Part shown: positions 44,593 through 54,656 of the stretch, in pieces
Position numbering within the stretch: position 1 is the stretch's first letter
Layout: every line of letters starts with the position of its first letter
Assembly (NCBI RefSeq): GCF_004116265.1
Contig: NZ_QOUX01000023.1
Location: 62,001 to 126,000, forward strand
Direction of reading: 5' to 3'
Source: Anaerobacillus alkaliphilus
GTDB taxonomy: Bacteria; Bacillota; Bacilli; Bacillales; Anaerobacillaceae
Length of the DNA: 64,000 nucleotides
The notes under the pieces: generated by a model
Databases searched by the model: none
What the model was told of the DNA's origin: nothing
What the model saw: only the letters and a program-made list of their open reading frames with translations
Position numbers and translations under genes: made by a program

Positions 44593-44622
44593 AAGCTAAC
44601 TAAGTTTCCCTAGTTAGCCCAT
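44593..44622 (-). terminator. Terminator of yugN
   Basis: GCTAACTA (44595-44602) pairs with TAGTTAGC (44611-44618), with TTTAACT following on the minus strand. Confidence 0.75.
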
Positions 44623-44626
44623 TTAC

Positions 44627-45028
44627 TTATGAATATAATAAAACCGCTTCTAATTCTTTCACTAAATCCTTCCCTGTTTGCACCCAATTCTGTGGGAATT
44701 GACCATCCTTATCCACAGGTTCTGAGAATTGGTTGACCCACGGGTTCGGATCATGAACATGATCGTCTAGTCCTCTTTGATATACATGTGATAATAAAAA
44801 TGGTCTTCCTAGTTGCACGACTACACCTCTTTGATCAAGCTCGCCTTCAACTGCTGTAAACGGTACGCGTAAAAACAGATAGCTTACCTCATCATCCATT
44901 TTATAATCAAAGTAACCATGATCATAATCCCAGTTACCACCAATGTCATAGCCAAGTGGTTTTAATTTCTTCTCAAGATCAATCAGTTTATATTGTTGAT
45001 TTTCAATTTGCGATGGCATTTCAATCAT
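44627..45028 (-). CDS. yugN: YugN-like family protein
   Basis: 133 aa, soluble, acidic. The pattern GYDIGGNWDYDHGYFDYKM, then FLRVPFTAVEGELD and a tail of FPQNWVQTGKDLVKELEAVLL follows the YugN family. No biochemical function is known. Located beside pgi as in B. subtilis. AAGGAGG precedes the ATG. Confidence 0.88.
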   Translation of the reverse strand: MIEMPSQIENQQYKLIDLEKKLKPLGYDIGGNWDYDHGYFDYKMDDEVSYLFLRVPFTAVEGELDQRGVVVQLGRPFLLSHVYQRGLDDHVHDPNPWVNQFSEPVDKDGQFPQNWVQTGKDLVKELEAVLLYS

Positions 45029-45140
45029 GTTAGACAGCCTCCTTAAGACAACTTTGCTAGTTATAGGTTATCCTAAATAAATTTTTTCATGTGAGAAAAA
45101 GAAAACCAGCCCTTAAGTTGGACTGGTTTTCTAACATTAT

Positions 45141-45338
45141 TTTTATAAGGCTCTTTTCGTAAACATTGTGGTTTTTCTATCCTAAATTATCGGAAAAATA
45201 CCCTAGATGAAGATATCAGCCATTAAAAGCAAAGAGCATTACTTAACAAATTAGTGGTGAACTCTTAGTAATTTGTGTAAAAATCCGGCTTTGGATTTTT
45301 ACGAAAGCAACAAACTTTGCGAAAACAGCCTTTTATAA
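45141..45338 (+). mobile_element. MITE-like element copy C (182 bp) with 8-bp target duplication
   Basis: The element spans 45149-45330, flanked by TTTTATAA on both sides (45141-45148, 45331-45338). The right duplication contains the pgi stop codon (45333-45335), so the insertion ends two bases beyond the coding sequence without altering it. Confidence 0.92.
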
Positions 45339-46679
45339 ACGAGCTTCTAACTTTGCTTTTTCTTCTTCAAATCCCGGCTTTCCTAGAAGAGCAAACATGT
45401 TGGTTTTGTATGCTTCTACTCCTGGTTGGTCAAATGGATTTACCCCTAATAAGTAGCCACTGATCGCACAAGCTTTCTCAAAGAAGTAAACCATATAACC
45501 AAAGTGGTAAGCAGTAAGTTCAGGAATGGAAACAATTAAGTTTGGTACTCCACCATCAGTGTGAGCTAACATTGTTCCTTGGAATGCTTTTTTGTTCACG
45601 AAGTCCATTGTTTGACCTGCTAAATAATTTAGACCATCTAAATCAGAAGAAGCTTCTTCAATAACGATTTCTTTTTCAACCTTCTCAACGTGCAAGATTG
45701 TCTCAAATAGGTCACGGCGACCATCTTGGACATATTGTCCCATTGAGTGAAGATCCGTAGAGAAGTCCACTGAAGCAGGGAAAATTCCTTTTTGATCTTT
45801 CCCTTCACTTTCTCCAAATAATTGCTTCCACCATTCTGATACGAAATGAAGGGAAGGCTCATAATTAACCATTAGCTCAATTGTTTTCCCTTTATTATAA
45901 AGGGCGTTTCGAACAGCAGCGTATTGATAGGCATTGTTTGTTTTTAAATCTGGGTTTTCTAGATCTTTACGAGCATCGTTAGCACCTTGCATCATTTCAT
46001 CGATATCAACACCACTAACAGCTATTGGCAGAAGGCCAACTGCAGTAAGGACAGAGTAACGTCCGCCAACATCATCAGGTACTACAAACGTTTCAAAACC
46101 TTCTTCAGTTGCTAGTGTTTTTAATGCTCCGCGAGCCTTGTCAGTTGTAGCAAAAATTCTTGTACGCGCTTCTTCGACACCATATTTTTTCTCGAGGTAA
46201 TCTCGGAAAATACGGAATGCTATCGCTGGTTCAGTTGTTGTTCCTGATTTTGAAATTACATTTACTGATACATCTTTACCTTCTAGTACATCAAAAAGGT
46301 CGCGAACATATGTAGAACTAATATTGTGACCAACAAAAATAACCTGTGGAGTTTTGCGAACATCTTTTGATAGAATGTTATAAAACGAATGATTTAATGC
46401 TTCAATCGCTGCTCGTGCCCCTAAGTAAGAACCACCAATACCAACAACTAGTAACACATCAGAGTCCGTTTTAATTTTTTCTGCAGCTTTCTTTATTCGA
46501 GCAAATTCTTCACGATCATAATTTTCAGGAAGATCAACCCAACCAACATAGTCACTTCCTGCACCAGTTTTGTTATGTAGTGCTGTGTGTGCAGCTGTCA
46601 CTGCGTCTTGTAAGTATGTAACTTCGTGCTCTTGAACAAATGATAAAGCCTTAGAGTAATCAAAATGTAATTTACTCAT
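45333..46679 (-). CDS. pgi: Glucose-6-phosphate isomerase
   Basis: 448 aa, the short Bacillus/Geobacillus type. It interconverts glucose-6-phosphate and fructose-6-phosphate. It shows [20 protein letters not shown], the sugar-phosphate site [38 protein letters not shown] and the C-terminal [15 protein letters not shown]. Strong ribosome binding site (GGAGG) before the ATG. It links the glucan pathway to glycolysis. A MITE sits exactly at the stop. Confidence 0.98.
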   Translation of the reverse strand: MSKLHFDYSKALSFVQEHEVTYLQDAVTAAHTALHNKTGAGSDYVGWVDLPENYDREEFARIKKAAEKIKTDSDVLLVVGIGGSYLGARAAIEALNHSFYNILSKDVRKTPQVIFVGHNISSTYVRDLFDVLEGKDVSVNVISKSGTTTEPAIAFRIFRDYLEKKYGVEEARTRIFATTDKARGALKTLATEEGFETFVVPDDVGGRYSVLTAVGLLPIAVSGVDIDEMMQGANDARKDLENPDLKTNNAYQYAAVRNALYNKGKTIELMVNYEPSLHFVSEWWKQLFGESEGKDQKGIFPASVDFSTDLHSMGQYVQDGRRDLFETILHVEKVEKEIVIEEASSDLDGLNYLAGQTMDFVNKKAFQGTMLAHTDGGVPNLIVSIPELTAYHFGYMVYFFEKACAISGYLLGVNPFDQPGVEAYKTNMFALLGKPGFEEEKAKLEARL

Positions 46680-46861
46680 CTAAAAATTACCTCCTCTGTT
46701 TTACTTCTAATTTAGACATAACCTTAGTATATGTTAGCTTAGAAAAAACTAGTTATGTTCTTCGAAAAACTCTCACATTCACTTTATTAAAAGAAACCAA
46801 ACAAATCAAGACTCGTTTTGGATGAAAGCGTCACCAACTAAAAATATTTGTCAAAAACAAA

Positions 46862-46890
46862 AACATCGGGACTTTGTGAGTCCCGAACGC
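46862..46890 (-). terminator. Terminator of yugJ
   Basis: CGGGACT (46867-46873) pairs with AGTCCCG (46879-46885), with a TTTTTGTTTTTG tail on the minus strand. Confidence 0.88.
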
Positions 46891-46895
46891 TTCAT

Positions 46896-48062
46896 TTATA
46901 GTGATTTAGTTAAGATTTCGACTACATCTTGCTTTTCTAAACTTTTAAAATTACCAAAAACTCCTCTTGCCATTGCCTTTTCAGCCATAAGGTCAATATT
47001 TGTATCGTCAATTTGATAATCTTTCAAACGACTCGGCGCACCTAAGCTTTGCCAAAATTGCTCAAGTATCTCAATACCCTCTTCGGCAATTTCTTCCTCT
47101 GTTTTATTTGTCGGATCTACATTCCAAACTCTGATCGCTAATTGATTAAGTTTGCGTAAGCCAATGTCTTTTACATGACGAAGCCATTGTGGATAAATAA
47201 TCGCTAAACCACCTGCATGTGGAATATCATAAACAGCTGAAACAGCATGTTCAATATTGTGAGAGGCCCAATCACCTCTAGCCCCCATTTGTAAAAAACC
47301 ATTCAAAGCAATCGTTCCTGAATAAAGGATCGTCTCTCTTAATTCATAATTCTCAAGGTCCTCCAATAATCTTGGGGCTGCCTCAATAACTGTCAGTAAA
47401 ACAGCTTCACACATTCTTTCCTGTAGTGGTGTATTCGTTGTTGGATGAAAATATTGTTCAAACACATGAGTCATCATATCAACAACACCATAAACCGTAT
47501 GATCTTTAGGTACAGAGAATGTATTTACTGGATCTAAGATTGAAAATTTCGGGAAAACAAGTGGGCTACCCCACCCGTATTTCTCTTTTGTTTCCCAATT
47601 TGTAATAACAGAACCAGAATTCATTTCAGAACCAGTTGCTGCTAATGTTAGAACTGTACCAAACGGAAGTGCTTCTGTTGGAAGATGCTTTCTAGTAACA
47701 ATATCCCAAGTATCTCCTTCATATAAGGCCCCTGCTGCAATTGCTTTTGTACAATCGAGAACACTTCCTCCACCAACAGCTAAAATAAATTCAATGTTTT
47801 CGTTTTTGCAAATTTCAACACCTTTATGTACTGTTGTTAAACGCGGGTTAGGCTCAACACCTGCTAATTCAAACACTTCCACTCCTAAAACCTTTAATTG
47901 TTCCAAAACCTCTTCATAAAGGCCATTGCGTTTAATGCTTCCACCACCATATACAAGTAAAACTCTTTTTCCGTATTGTGGTACTTCTTTTTGCAACTGT
48001 TCAATTTGACCTTTTCCAAAGATTAATTTTGTAGGATTTTGAAATATAAAATTCTCCATCAT
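46896..48062 (-). CDS. yugJ: Iron-containing NAD(P)H-dependent alcohol (butanol) dehydrogenase
   Basis: 388 aa, group III iron-dependent alcohol dehydrogenase. N-terminal [17 protein letters not shown], nucleotide-binding [17 protein letters not shown], and metal-ligand region with [32 protein letters not shown]. It reduces aldehydes to alcohols or the reverse in the cytoplasm. Position between pgi and yuzA matches B. subtilis yugJ/yugK, of which only one copy is present here. Confidence 0.93.
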   Translation of the reverse strand: MMENFIFQNPTKLIFGKGQIEQLQKEVPQYGKRVLLVYGGGSIKRNGLYEEVLEQLKVLGVEVFELAGVEPNPRLTTVHKGVEICKNENIEFILAVGGGSVLDCTKAIAAGALYEGDTWDIVTRKHLPTEALPFGTVLTLAATGSEMNSGSVITNWETKEKYGWGSPLVFPKFSILDPVNTFSVPKDHTVYGVVDMMTHVFEQYFHPTTNTPLQERMCEAVLLTVIEAAPRLLEDLENYELRETILYSGTIALNGFLQMGARGDWASHNIEHAVSAVYDIPHAGGLAIIYPQWLRHVKDIGLRKLNQLAIRVWNVDPTNKTEEEIAEEGIEILEQFWQSLGAPSRLKDYQIDDTNIDLMAEKAMARGVFGNFKSLEKQDVVEILTKSL

Positions 48063-48381
48063 TCACCCCATCCTTTCTATAACTATTATGTACGATTTCC
48101 TTTTTTTTCGTAAAGTAATAAGACTCAATATTATCATATTGTCCTGTTAAACATTCGTTACAGAAGTAATTCTGTAAGCATCTTTTACCCAGATTAATAT
48201 GTCAAAATTCATAATTAGATTTTTGTAAATGTATAAATTTTAGCTTACTTAACCATTCTAAATATAGAAGGTAGCTTCTTGTACTATCTTTTCACTTATG
48301 GGTAGTATAAGAAAAACTTGTTAAGTTATTTTGACAGGTTCTTCTATTACTTACTAATCCCCCTTTAAGGAGGTGAGAGGA
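48063..48381. other. Divergent intergenic region yugJ-yuzA
   Basis: About 320 bp, AT-rich, no ORF, no recognised operator or RNA. A strong AAGGAGG (48366-48373) for yuzA marks its right end. Confidence 0.5.
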
Positions 48382-48609
48382 ATGAGCGGAATTCAACGCT
48401 TTGCTTTAGTACTTGCAATTATTGGTGCGATTAACTGGGGCTTAATTGGGTTCTTTCGCTTTGATTTAGTTGCTGCCATCTTCGGTGGTCAAGCTGCTGG
48501 ATTTTCAAGATTTATTTATGCTTTAGTCGGACTTGCAGGTTTATATTGTATTTCTATCCTTTTCAAACCTGATGAAGAATTAGAAAGAAGCCCACAAACT
48601 GAAAGGTAA
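48382..48609 (+). CDS. yuzA: YuzA-like DUF378 small membrane protein
   Basis: 75 aa with two membrane helices (FALVLAIIGAINWGLIGFFRFD and FIYALVGLAGLYCISILF). The AINWGL motif is diagnostic of DUF378. Function unknown. The ATG at 48382 is spaced 8 nt from AGGAGG; the earlier GTG is inside the ribosome binding site. Single-gene unit with a long-stem terminator. Confidence 0.9.
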   Translation: MSGIQRFALVLAIIGAINWGLIGFFRFDLVAAIFGGQAAGFSRFIYALVGLAGLYCISILFKPDEELERSPQTER

Positions 48610-48621
48610 GCTTTCTTTCTA

Positions 48622-48687
48622 CTGAGGTTGACGTGTAAGAGGTTTAGTCGAATGGCGACGATCTTTTACATTGTCAGCCTCTTTTCT
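48622..48687 (+). terminator. Long-stem terminator after yuzA
   Basis: GAGGTTGACGTGTAAGAG pairs with CTTTTACATTGTCAGCCTC with a few G-U pairs and mismatches. A TTTTCT tail follows, and the loop has its own GTCG/CGAC hairpin. Confidence 0.8.
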
Positions 48688-48764
48688 CATTTCCTAGGGA
48701 ATAATTTGTCATAATAATGGAAATGATACTGTTGATTTGTCTATTTCGACACGTTTATATAAAA

Positions 48765-48798
48765 TAAAAAAGCAACCGAAGGCTCGATTGCTGTTTTA
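48765..48798 (-). terminator. Terminator of yugI
   Basis: AGCAACCGAA pairs with TTCGATTGCT allowing one G-T pair and offset, followed by TTTTTTATTTT on the minus strand. Confidence 0.82.
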
Positions 48799-48802
48799 CT
48801 AT

Positions 48803-49216
48803 TTATTTTTTTGTACGTTTGTTAAGATCTGCTTGAATTTCATTTGATTGTTTTAACCAACCTTTTAATTTTTCTTCAAGCGTGTTGAAGCCTTGGCTCT
48901 TCTCTTGACTTACTTCGACCTTTTTTGGTCTTTCAGTACGAGGCTTAGCTGGTCTTGCTGGTTTTTCTGGAGCAGCTACTGTTTCACGAATTGATAGAGA
49001 AATTTTCCCAGTCGTTTCATCAACAGACATCACCTTTACCTTAACTTCGTCACCAACTGAAAGATGATCGTTAATATCTTTAACAAATCCGTGTGCAACT
49101 TGAGAAATATGAACTAACCCTTGTTTTTCTTCATCAATAGAAACAAACGCTCCGAAAGGCTTGATCCCGGTAACCTTTCCTTCTACTACACTTCCTACTT
49201 CTAAATGCTCTGACAT
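48803..49216 (-). CDS. yugI: S1-domain RNA-binding protein (YugI/GSP13-like)
   Basis: 137 aa. One S1 domain at 4-75 (GSVVEGKVTGIKPFGAFVSI, then KQGLVHISQVAHGFVKDI and VKVKVMSVDETTGKISLSIR), then a basic Pro/Lys/Arg tail (PEKPARPAKPRTERPKKVE). It binds RNA or ribosomes; the B. subtilis homologue is general stress protein 13. Confidence 0.93.
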   Translation of the reverse strand: MSEHLEVGSVVEGKVTGIKPFGAFVSIDEEKQGLVHISQVAHGFVKDINDHLSVGDEVKVKVMSVDETTGKISLSIRETVAAPEKPARPAKPRTERPKKVEVSQEKSQGFNTLEEKLKGWLKQSNEIQADLNKRTKK

Positions 49217-49413
49217 AAAAACAACTCCTAACTATTTTTTAACTTATTAAGTATAGCACAAAACGTAATAATAAACAAAGACGAGGACTTTCTATTTACG
49301 TATACGATTGAAAACTCATTTTATTTTGTACAATATACAATAATAATATAGCTAAATTATGCTGAACATCAAAAAACACGCATTGATTTTCTCCATAAAT
49401 CAATGCGTGTTTT

Positions 49414-49821
49414 TTTATTTAGGCTCTTTTCGTAAGGTTCTTTTCGTAAACATTGTGGCTTTTTCCCCCTAAAACAATCGAAAAAATACCCCGAATGGAA
49501 ATATCATCCAATAAATTATGTAAGAAAAGAGCAATACTTACTAAATTAGTTGTGAATTCTAAGTGTTTTGTGTAAAAATCCGGTTTTTGGGATTTTTACG
49601 AAAGCAACAAACTTTGCGAAAACAGCTTTCGTAAATAATGTTGCTTTTTCACTCTTAAATAATCGAAGGGATACCCATTGATGAAGATATCACCCAATAA
49701 ATTAAGTAAGAAAAGAGCAATACTTACTTAATTAGTGGTCAATTCTTTGTATTTTGTGTAAAAATCGGGCTTTTGGGATTTTTACGAAAGCAACAAACTT
49801 TGCGAAACCAGCCTTTATTTA
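49414..49821 (+). mobile_element. MITE-like element copy D, tandem dimer (392 bp) in one target duplication
   Basis: Two head-to-tail copies (about 49422-49626 and 49627-49813) are flanked as a unit by TTTATTTA on each side (49414-49421, 49814-49821). At the junction, AAACAGC runs directly into TTTCGTAAA, so the facing ends lost about 7 bp. The first copy has its terminal motif twice in a row. The right duplication includes the stop codon of the TPR gene (49815-49817). Confidence 0.88.
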
Positions 49822-51467
49822 TTCCATAAACCTTTGTCATAAATATGCGTTTTAATTAATTCGATTAAACCACTTTTATTTAATTTCGAATAACCTCGGA
49901 TATTGTACTCTTTCACTATCGCAACTAGTTCGTCTTTTTTAAGCTTCTCTAGATGTTCGTTTATATCTTCTTTATTTCTAGTCTCTGCTACTAATTCTTG
50001 ACTACTAAATAACTCGTCTATTCGATTTTGAAGAGAGTCCCAATCGTTTAATACCAATTGGAATTTCTGTTTTTCTAATTCGAATAACTCTTTCGCCTTC
50101 TCTAGGCCAAATAGTTCCAACGTAACTCTTGTTTTTAATTCTATTGCCTCATGTACATCAGAGTTATTTTCTAGTTCCCTTGTATCAAAACGAGTAAGTT
50201 GATCAAATGACTTTTGATATTCAGCTACAGCGACATAGTATTTACTTAGCGCTAGTAATACGATTGTTATTGGCGCAATTTCCAATGCTTTATCTAAATT
50301 TCTTTTTGCATCATCGAATTGGTTCAAGACTAAATAACTATTTGCTAGTTCCACGTAAACCGGTACATACGTTGGCGACGATTGTTCGATCGTTGTGAAT
50401 TTTTCAATTGCTTCTTGTATATTACCTTCAATTACATTCTCTTTGGCTATTCTAAATAAATCTGACATCTCTTCATCCAACGTTAGCTCAATTGGCGTTA
50501 AAGAGATCTCTTGCATTACTCCACCTAGCAATACGGTTACTGGTTTTTCAGTTTCGCCTATGTCAGCTAAATTTGATAAAATTGCTTTTTTCAGCCAATC
50601 TTCAATACGACTAGATACTAAAAGCTTTTTACTACTCTCCACTGTCCATTTATCTGAGTGGCTATTTAAGTAATCAAGGCTCACTTGTTTCTGCTTTTCT
50701 TCTCCAACAAATAGGCGATAAACTGCCATTAATTGTTCAAAACCACTATCTTCTTCTGCAAAGAGTAAAGGTACACGAATACTTTCTTCCATAAATAACT
50801 CGATGCTCTGTGCTAAATAGGTACTTTTTTCAGCAAGAGCTTGGTCACCCTTAATACTTCGTAAAGCTAACAGCGCTTCTTCATAATTCTTTTCATTACT
50901 TATGGCTAAAGCTGAGCGATAAAGTGAAATGGCTGATAGTTGTTGTTTCCGCTTTGTGTATAGTTCACAGATCTCTTTATCTAAGCGGAGTACCGAGAAC
51001 ATTTCCACAAGCTTCTGTAACATGTCATAATCATGATATGGATCTATTCCTTCTCGCTCTTGATAAGAAGCAAGTGCTGTTTGGGCATAGCTTTCAGCTT
51101 CTTTTCCGCGTTGAAGTCTAAATAAGAATATTGCACCTTGAATAAGAGCAAATACATTACGGTCATCTAGTTTTATAACCTTTTTTACAAACTGAAACGC
51201 TTCTTTAAAGTTACCAAGCATACCATAAATAACGGCTAGGTAATTTTGAGCAGGTATATACTCAGGATAAATTGATAATGCATTCTCGAAGCTACCTTTG
51301 GCTTCACCAACATTCCCCTCAGTTAACTTACGCTGACCATGTTGGTGGTACTCAAATACTTGTCTAAATTTATGAGGTGATTTTTTTTGAAAAGAGCTTA
51401 AACGCTCTTGAGTACCAATCAATGGTGATTTTTTTATTTTATTTTTTTTGGTTTGATTCCGTTTCAT
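49815..51467 (-). CDS. TPR-repeat protein with C-terminal Rho_N/SAP-like motif
   Basis: 550 aa, soluble. Basic start (KRNQTKKNKIKKS), then TPR units at about 40-150 (GNVGEAKGSFENALSIYPEY) and about 330-430 (GNIQEAIEKFTTIEQSSPTY, DDAKRNLDKALEIAP). The last 40 residues (LKKDELVAIVKEYNIRGYS...SGLIELIKTHI) resemble a Rho N-terminal/SAP helix-extended-loop motif, which usually binds nucleic acid. The ATG at 51467 has AAAGGGA 9 nt upstream. A scaffold role is inferred; no named family. Confidence 0.8.
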   Translation of the reverse strand: MKRNQTKKNKIKKSPLIGTQERLSSFQKKSPHKFRQVFEYHQHGQRKLTEGNVGEAKGSFENALSIYPEYIPAQNYLAVIYGMLGNFKEAFQFVKKVIKLDDRNVFALIQGAIFLFRLQRGKEAESYAQTALASYQEREGIDPYHDYDMLQKLVEMFSVLRLDKEICELYTKRKQQLSAISLYRSALAISNEKNYEEALLALRSIKGDQALAEKSTYLAQSIELFMEESIRVPLLFAEEDSGFEQLMAVYRLFVGEEKQKQVSLDYLNSHSDKWTVESSKKLLVSSRIEDWLKKAILSNLADIGETEKPVTVLLGGVMQEISLTPIELTLDEEMSDLFRIAKENVIEGNIQEAIEKFTTIEQSSPTYVPVYVELANSYLVLNQFDDAKRNLDKALEIAPITIVLLALSKYYVAVAEYQKSFDQLTRFDTRELENNSDVHEAIELKTRVTLELFGLEKAKELFELEKQKFQLVLNDWDSLQNRIDELFSSQELVAETRNKEDINEHLEKLKKDELVAIVKEYNIRGYSKLNKSGLIELIKTHIYDKGLWNK

Positions 51468-51697
51468 AGTGAAAACTCCCTTTCCGCCCATTAAAACCCA
51501 TCAACTACTTATAATAATATAAAATCTAATTTCTTGCCAGTTTTAGAACGCAAATTTCTTGCTTTTCAGCCATAGCATCGACAAAAATGAACAATTATAG
51601 TAGATGAAATTCAAATACAATCACAATTTTCAATTTGACAATTACATAAAATCAGCTTATATTAATTGACATTACTTTTTTTGAAGGGCGTTTTATC

Positions 51698-53026
51698 ATG
51701 TCAAAAAATCAATGGTCATCAAAGCTCGGTTTTATCCTAGCCGCAGCCGGGTCTGCCATAGGACTAGGTGCTATTTGGAAACTTCCTTACGTAGCTGGTA
51801 CAAATGGCGGTGGTGCTTTCTTTCTCATTTATTTAGTTTTCATTATTTTCTTGGGAGCACCTTTACTAATTTCCGAGTTTATTATTGGTCGAAAAACACA
51901 AAAAGAAGCAATTTCTGCTTATAGAAGTATTGCACCAAATACATACTGGCACTGGATTGGAAAATTAGGCGTCTGTACTTCAATCATCCTTTTATCGTTC
52001 TATAGTGTGGTCGGTGGGTGGGTCGTTAATTATTTTTTACGCAGTCTCACAGGTAGTTTAAGTGGTCTGGAATTGAAGGAGTACCAACAATTGTTTGGAA
52101 CGATTATTTCTAATCCCACTCAAGCTGTAGCTGCACATTTAATTTTTATTTTTCTAACGATTATTATCGTCCAAGGTGGAGTTCAGAAGGGGATTGAACG
52201 AGCAACAAAAGTGATGATGCCTACCTTGTTTGTTTTATTTATATTTCTTGTATTTAGGTCGTTGACATTAGAAGGAGCATTAGAAGGGGTCCGATTTATT
52301 TTAATGCCAAACTTTTCAGACGTCACATCAAAGACTTTTCTATTTGCTTTAGGCCAAGCATTTTTTGCCCTAAGCCTAGGTATCTCAACAATGGTAACTT
52401 ATAGTTCCTACTTACCAAAAGGTGAAAGTCTTCCTCGATCAGTAGCATCTGTTGTTGGGTTAACAATCTTAATTTCACTACTAGCAGGTCTAGCCATTTT
52501 CCCTGCCGTTTTTGCTTTTGGATTTGAACCAACTGAAGGACCTAGTCTTATTTTTACTGTCTTGCCAGCAGTCTTTAATGAAATGGCATTTGGATCTCTT
52601 TTCATTGTGTTTTTCTTGGCTTTATTGCTATTCGCTACACTTACATCATCCATTTCTTTATTAGAGATCATTGTCGCTTCACTTACAAAAGGACGAAATG
52701 ATCTACGTCAGAAAAAAGCATGGACTGCCGGTCTTCTCATTTTTGTTCTAGGTATACCATCAGCTCTATCCTTTGGTCTTCTAGCAGAATTCTCTTTTTT
52801 CGGGAGAACCTTCTTCGATCTTCTAGATTATCTTGTTAGTAACTTTTTACTGCCGCTTGGAGCACTATTTGTAGCGATCTTTATCGCGAACAAATTAACC
52901 AAGGAAGAGTTATACAACGAAATGTCACAAGGGTCTAGCATAACGTTTTCAATTTTCAAGCTGTGGTATTTCTTGATACGCTACATAGTTCCAACAGCAA
53001 TTTTTTTAGTTATCGTTCTGCGCTAG
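51698..53026 (+). CDS. Sodium:neurotransmitter symporter (NSS/SNF) family transporter
   Basis: 442 aa, eleven to twelve membrane helices. N-terminal WSSKLGFILAAAGSAIGLGA with IWKLPYVAGTNGGGAF is the sodium-binding, unwound TM1 region of the family. LeuT-like fold; imports amino acids or related compounds with Na+. The substrate is unknown. GAAGGG precedes the ATG. Confidence 0.93.
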   Translation: MSKNQWSSKLGFILAAAGSAIGLGAIWKLPYVAGTNGGGAFFLIYLVFIIFLGAPLLISEFIIGRKTQKEAISAYRSIAPNTYWHWIGKLGVCTSIILLSFYSVVGGWVVNYFLRSLTGSLSGLELKEYQQLFGTIISNPTQAVAAHLIFIFLTIIIVQGGVQKGIERATKVMMPTLFVLFIFLVFRSLTLEGALEGVRFILMPNFSDVTSKTFLFALGQAFFALSLGISTMVTYSSYLPKGESLPRSVASVVGLTILISLLAGLAIFPAVFAFGFEPTEGPSLIFTVLPAVFNEMAFGSLFIVFFLALLLFATLTSSISLLEIIVASLTKGRNDLRQKKAWTAGLLIFVLGIPSALSFGLLAEFSFFGRTFFDLLDYLVSNFLLPLGALFVAIFIANKLTKEELYNEMSQGSSITFSIFKLWYFLIRYIVPTAIFLVIVLR

Positions 53027-53033
53027 AATCTTT

Positions 53034-53082
53034 TATAATCAAAAAAGCTGTCACTATTTGAGTGATCAGCTTTTTTGATTAT
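53034..53082. terminator. Bidirectional terminator between transporter and helicase
   Basis: AATCAAAAAAGCTG-TCACT pairs with AGTGA-CAGCTTTTTTGATT (one extra base in the right arm). It covers the helicase stop codon region. Confidence 0.88.
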
Positions 53083-54221
53083 TTCTTATCGTTAAGTTTC
53101 CCGTAAGTTAATTCTTTTTCCACAAAGGTAAATCCTAACTTTTTTTGAAATTTATCAATAATAAAAAATTCTTTGTGTGTAACGAGCGTTATGACAACAC
53201 CTTTTTTTCCCATTCTTCCCGTCCTACCAGCACGATGAACATAGGCATCTTCGTCTACAGGTGGATGAATATTGATGATATGTGTGACATCATCTACATC
53301 GAGTCCCCGCGCTGCTACATCAGAAGCCACGACAACTTCAATTTCTCCTGACTGTAGTTGCTGCAATACCTTGGCACGTTGGTGTTTATCACTATCACTT
53401 GATAAGGCAGCTGCTTTCATTCCTTTATATAAGAACTTTTCCGTTGTTTCTGCTACTTTGTCTAAGTGATTTACAAAGATGATCCCACGTTTTACCTTTA
53501 GGCTGTGGACAAGACGTCTAGCCATATCGATTCGTTCTCGATCTTCAACTTTTAGGAATGAGTGCTCAACTTTTTTAGTTTCTAGCTTCTCTTCACTTGA
53601 GACTAGTAAAACTTCCGACCTGATAAGGGTTTCAATATCTTCCAATAATCTCCCTGGAATCGTTGCAGAGAAAAACATATATTTAGCGTCTTTCTCTAAC
53701 CGCTTAGATATTTCGATAAAAGATTGTCTCGTTTCACGTTCTTGCAGCATACGATCAGCCTCGTCTACGACAAGCATTTTACATAGATGTATTTTCAATT
53801 TCTTCTGTTGCGTCAACTCTAAAATACGTCCTGGCGTCCCAACAATAATTTGTGGTTTTTGCTTTTTCAGCTTTTCTAACTGCCTTTTAATATTTGCACT
53901 ACCAATAAACACATCGATGTTAAAGTTTGTGTCAGCTACTAACTCTTCCAACACTCGGTAAATTTGCATTGCTAGTTCGTGTGTTGGTGCTAATACAATC
54001 CCTTGTAAATCTTTGACAGACTCGTCCATCTTTGTTAAAAGAGGTAGTAAATAAGCAAGCGTTTTACCCGAACCTGTTTTCGATCTTCCGACAACCTGAT
54101 GTCCTGCTAGTATATTTGGAATTGCTTCTTGCTGTATTTGCGTCGGAGTTGAAATATTCATTTTTTCTAAGCCCTTTAGTAAAAAAGGCGCAAGCTCAAA
54201 ACTTTGAAATCCATTTTCCAT
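53079..54221 (-). CDS. DEAD-box RNA helicase (YfmL-like)
   Basis: 380 aa, core helicase without long extensions. Q motif FLLKGLEKMNISTPTQIQQE; motif I GRSKTGSGKTLAYLLPLL; motif Ia APTHELAMQI; motif II VVDEADRML; motif III FFSATI; motif VI VHRAGRTGRMG. Similarity to YfmL (ribosome assembly helicase) in NIKRQLEKLKKQKPQIIVGT; this assignment is less sure than the family. The ATG at 54221 is 9 nt from GAAAGGTG. Confidence 0.92.
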   Translation of the reverse strand: MENGFQSFELAPFLLKGLEKMNISTPTQIQQEAIPNILAGHQVVGRSKTGSGKTLAYLLPLLTKMDESVKDLQGIVLAPTHELAMQIYRVLEELVADTNFNIDVFIGSANIKRQLEKLKKQKPQIIVGTPGRILELTQQKKLKIHLCKMLVVDEADRMLQERETRQSFIEISKRLEKDAKYMFFSATIPGRLLEDIETLIRSEVLLVSSEEKLETKKVEHSFLKVEDRERIDMARRLVHSLKVKRGIIFVNHLDKVAETTEKFLYKGMKAAALSSDSDKHQRAKVLQQLQSGEIEVVVASDVAARGLDVDDVTHIINIHPPVDEDAYVHRAGRTGRMGKKGVVITLVTHKEFFIIDKFQKKLGFTFVEKELTYGKLNDKK

Positions 54222-54404
54222 TTTTGCGATCACCTTTCAATTGTTTCAGTCTACCTGTACTATACAGAAAACACCTATAAAGAACAAACATTTTTCATGA
54301 AAAACCTTCCAACTATTCCTTACTAATAATTTGTTTTATTTATACTGAATAATATTTGGAAATTTGGTAAAGATATAAGTGTATACAATTTAGTATTCCC
54401 CCTA

Positions 54405-54443
54405 TTTGAAGCGAAACTTGTGAGAGTTTCGCTCTTTTTTTTG
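54405..54443 (+). terminator. Orphan + strand terminator
   Basis: AGCGAAACT (54410-54418) pairs with AGTTTCGCT (54425-54433), followed by a run of eight T. Both flanking genes are on the minus strand, so no known + transcript ends here. Either a small RNA or a relic. Confidence 0.7.
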
Positions 54444-54618
54444 CAAAAGGCTGTTTTCGCAAAGTTTGTTGCTTAAAAATTACTAAGAATTCACCACTAA
54501 TTTAGTAAGTAATGCTCTTTTCTTACATAATTTATTGGCTGATATCTTCATCTAGTGAATTTTTCCGATAATTTTAGGATAGAAAAGCCACAATGTTTAC
54601 GAAAAGAGCCTTGCAAAA
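54441..54618 (-). mobile_element. MITE-like element copy E (162 bp) with 8-bp target duplication
   Basis: The element spans 54449-54610, opposite in orientation to B, and is flanked by TTGCAAAA on both sides (54441-54448, 54611-54618). It lies between an orphan + terminator and the alaT terminator. Confidence 0.92.
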
Positions 54619-54656
54619 AAACTGACTAAGGGTAAGTCCCTAGTCAGTTTTTCACT
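54616..54656 (-). terminator. Terminator of alaT
   Basis: ACTGACTAAGGG pairs with CCCTAGTCAGT (one bulge), with TTTTTTTGC on the minus strand. Confidence 0.88.

Noticed and set aside
48063-48381. Riboswitch in the yugJ-yuzA region
   Set aside because: I found no conserved riboswitch core motif or terminator/antiterminator pair; the region is simply AT-rich.
53479-53961. 160-codon + strand open frame inside the DEAD-box helicase gene
   Set aside because: It is antisense to conserved helicase motifs, and its Ser/Arg/Phe-rich translation is typical of a shadow frame.
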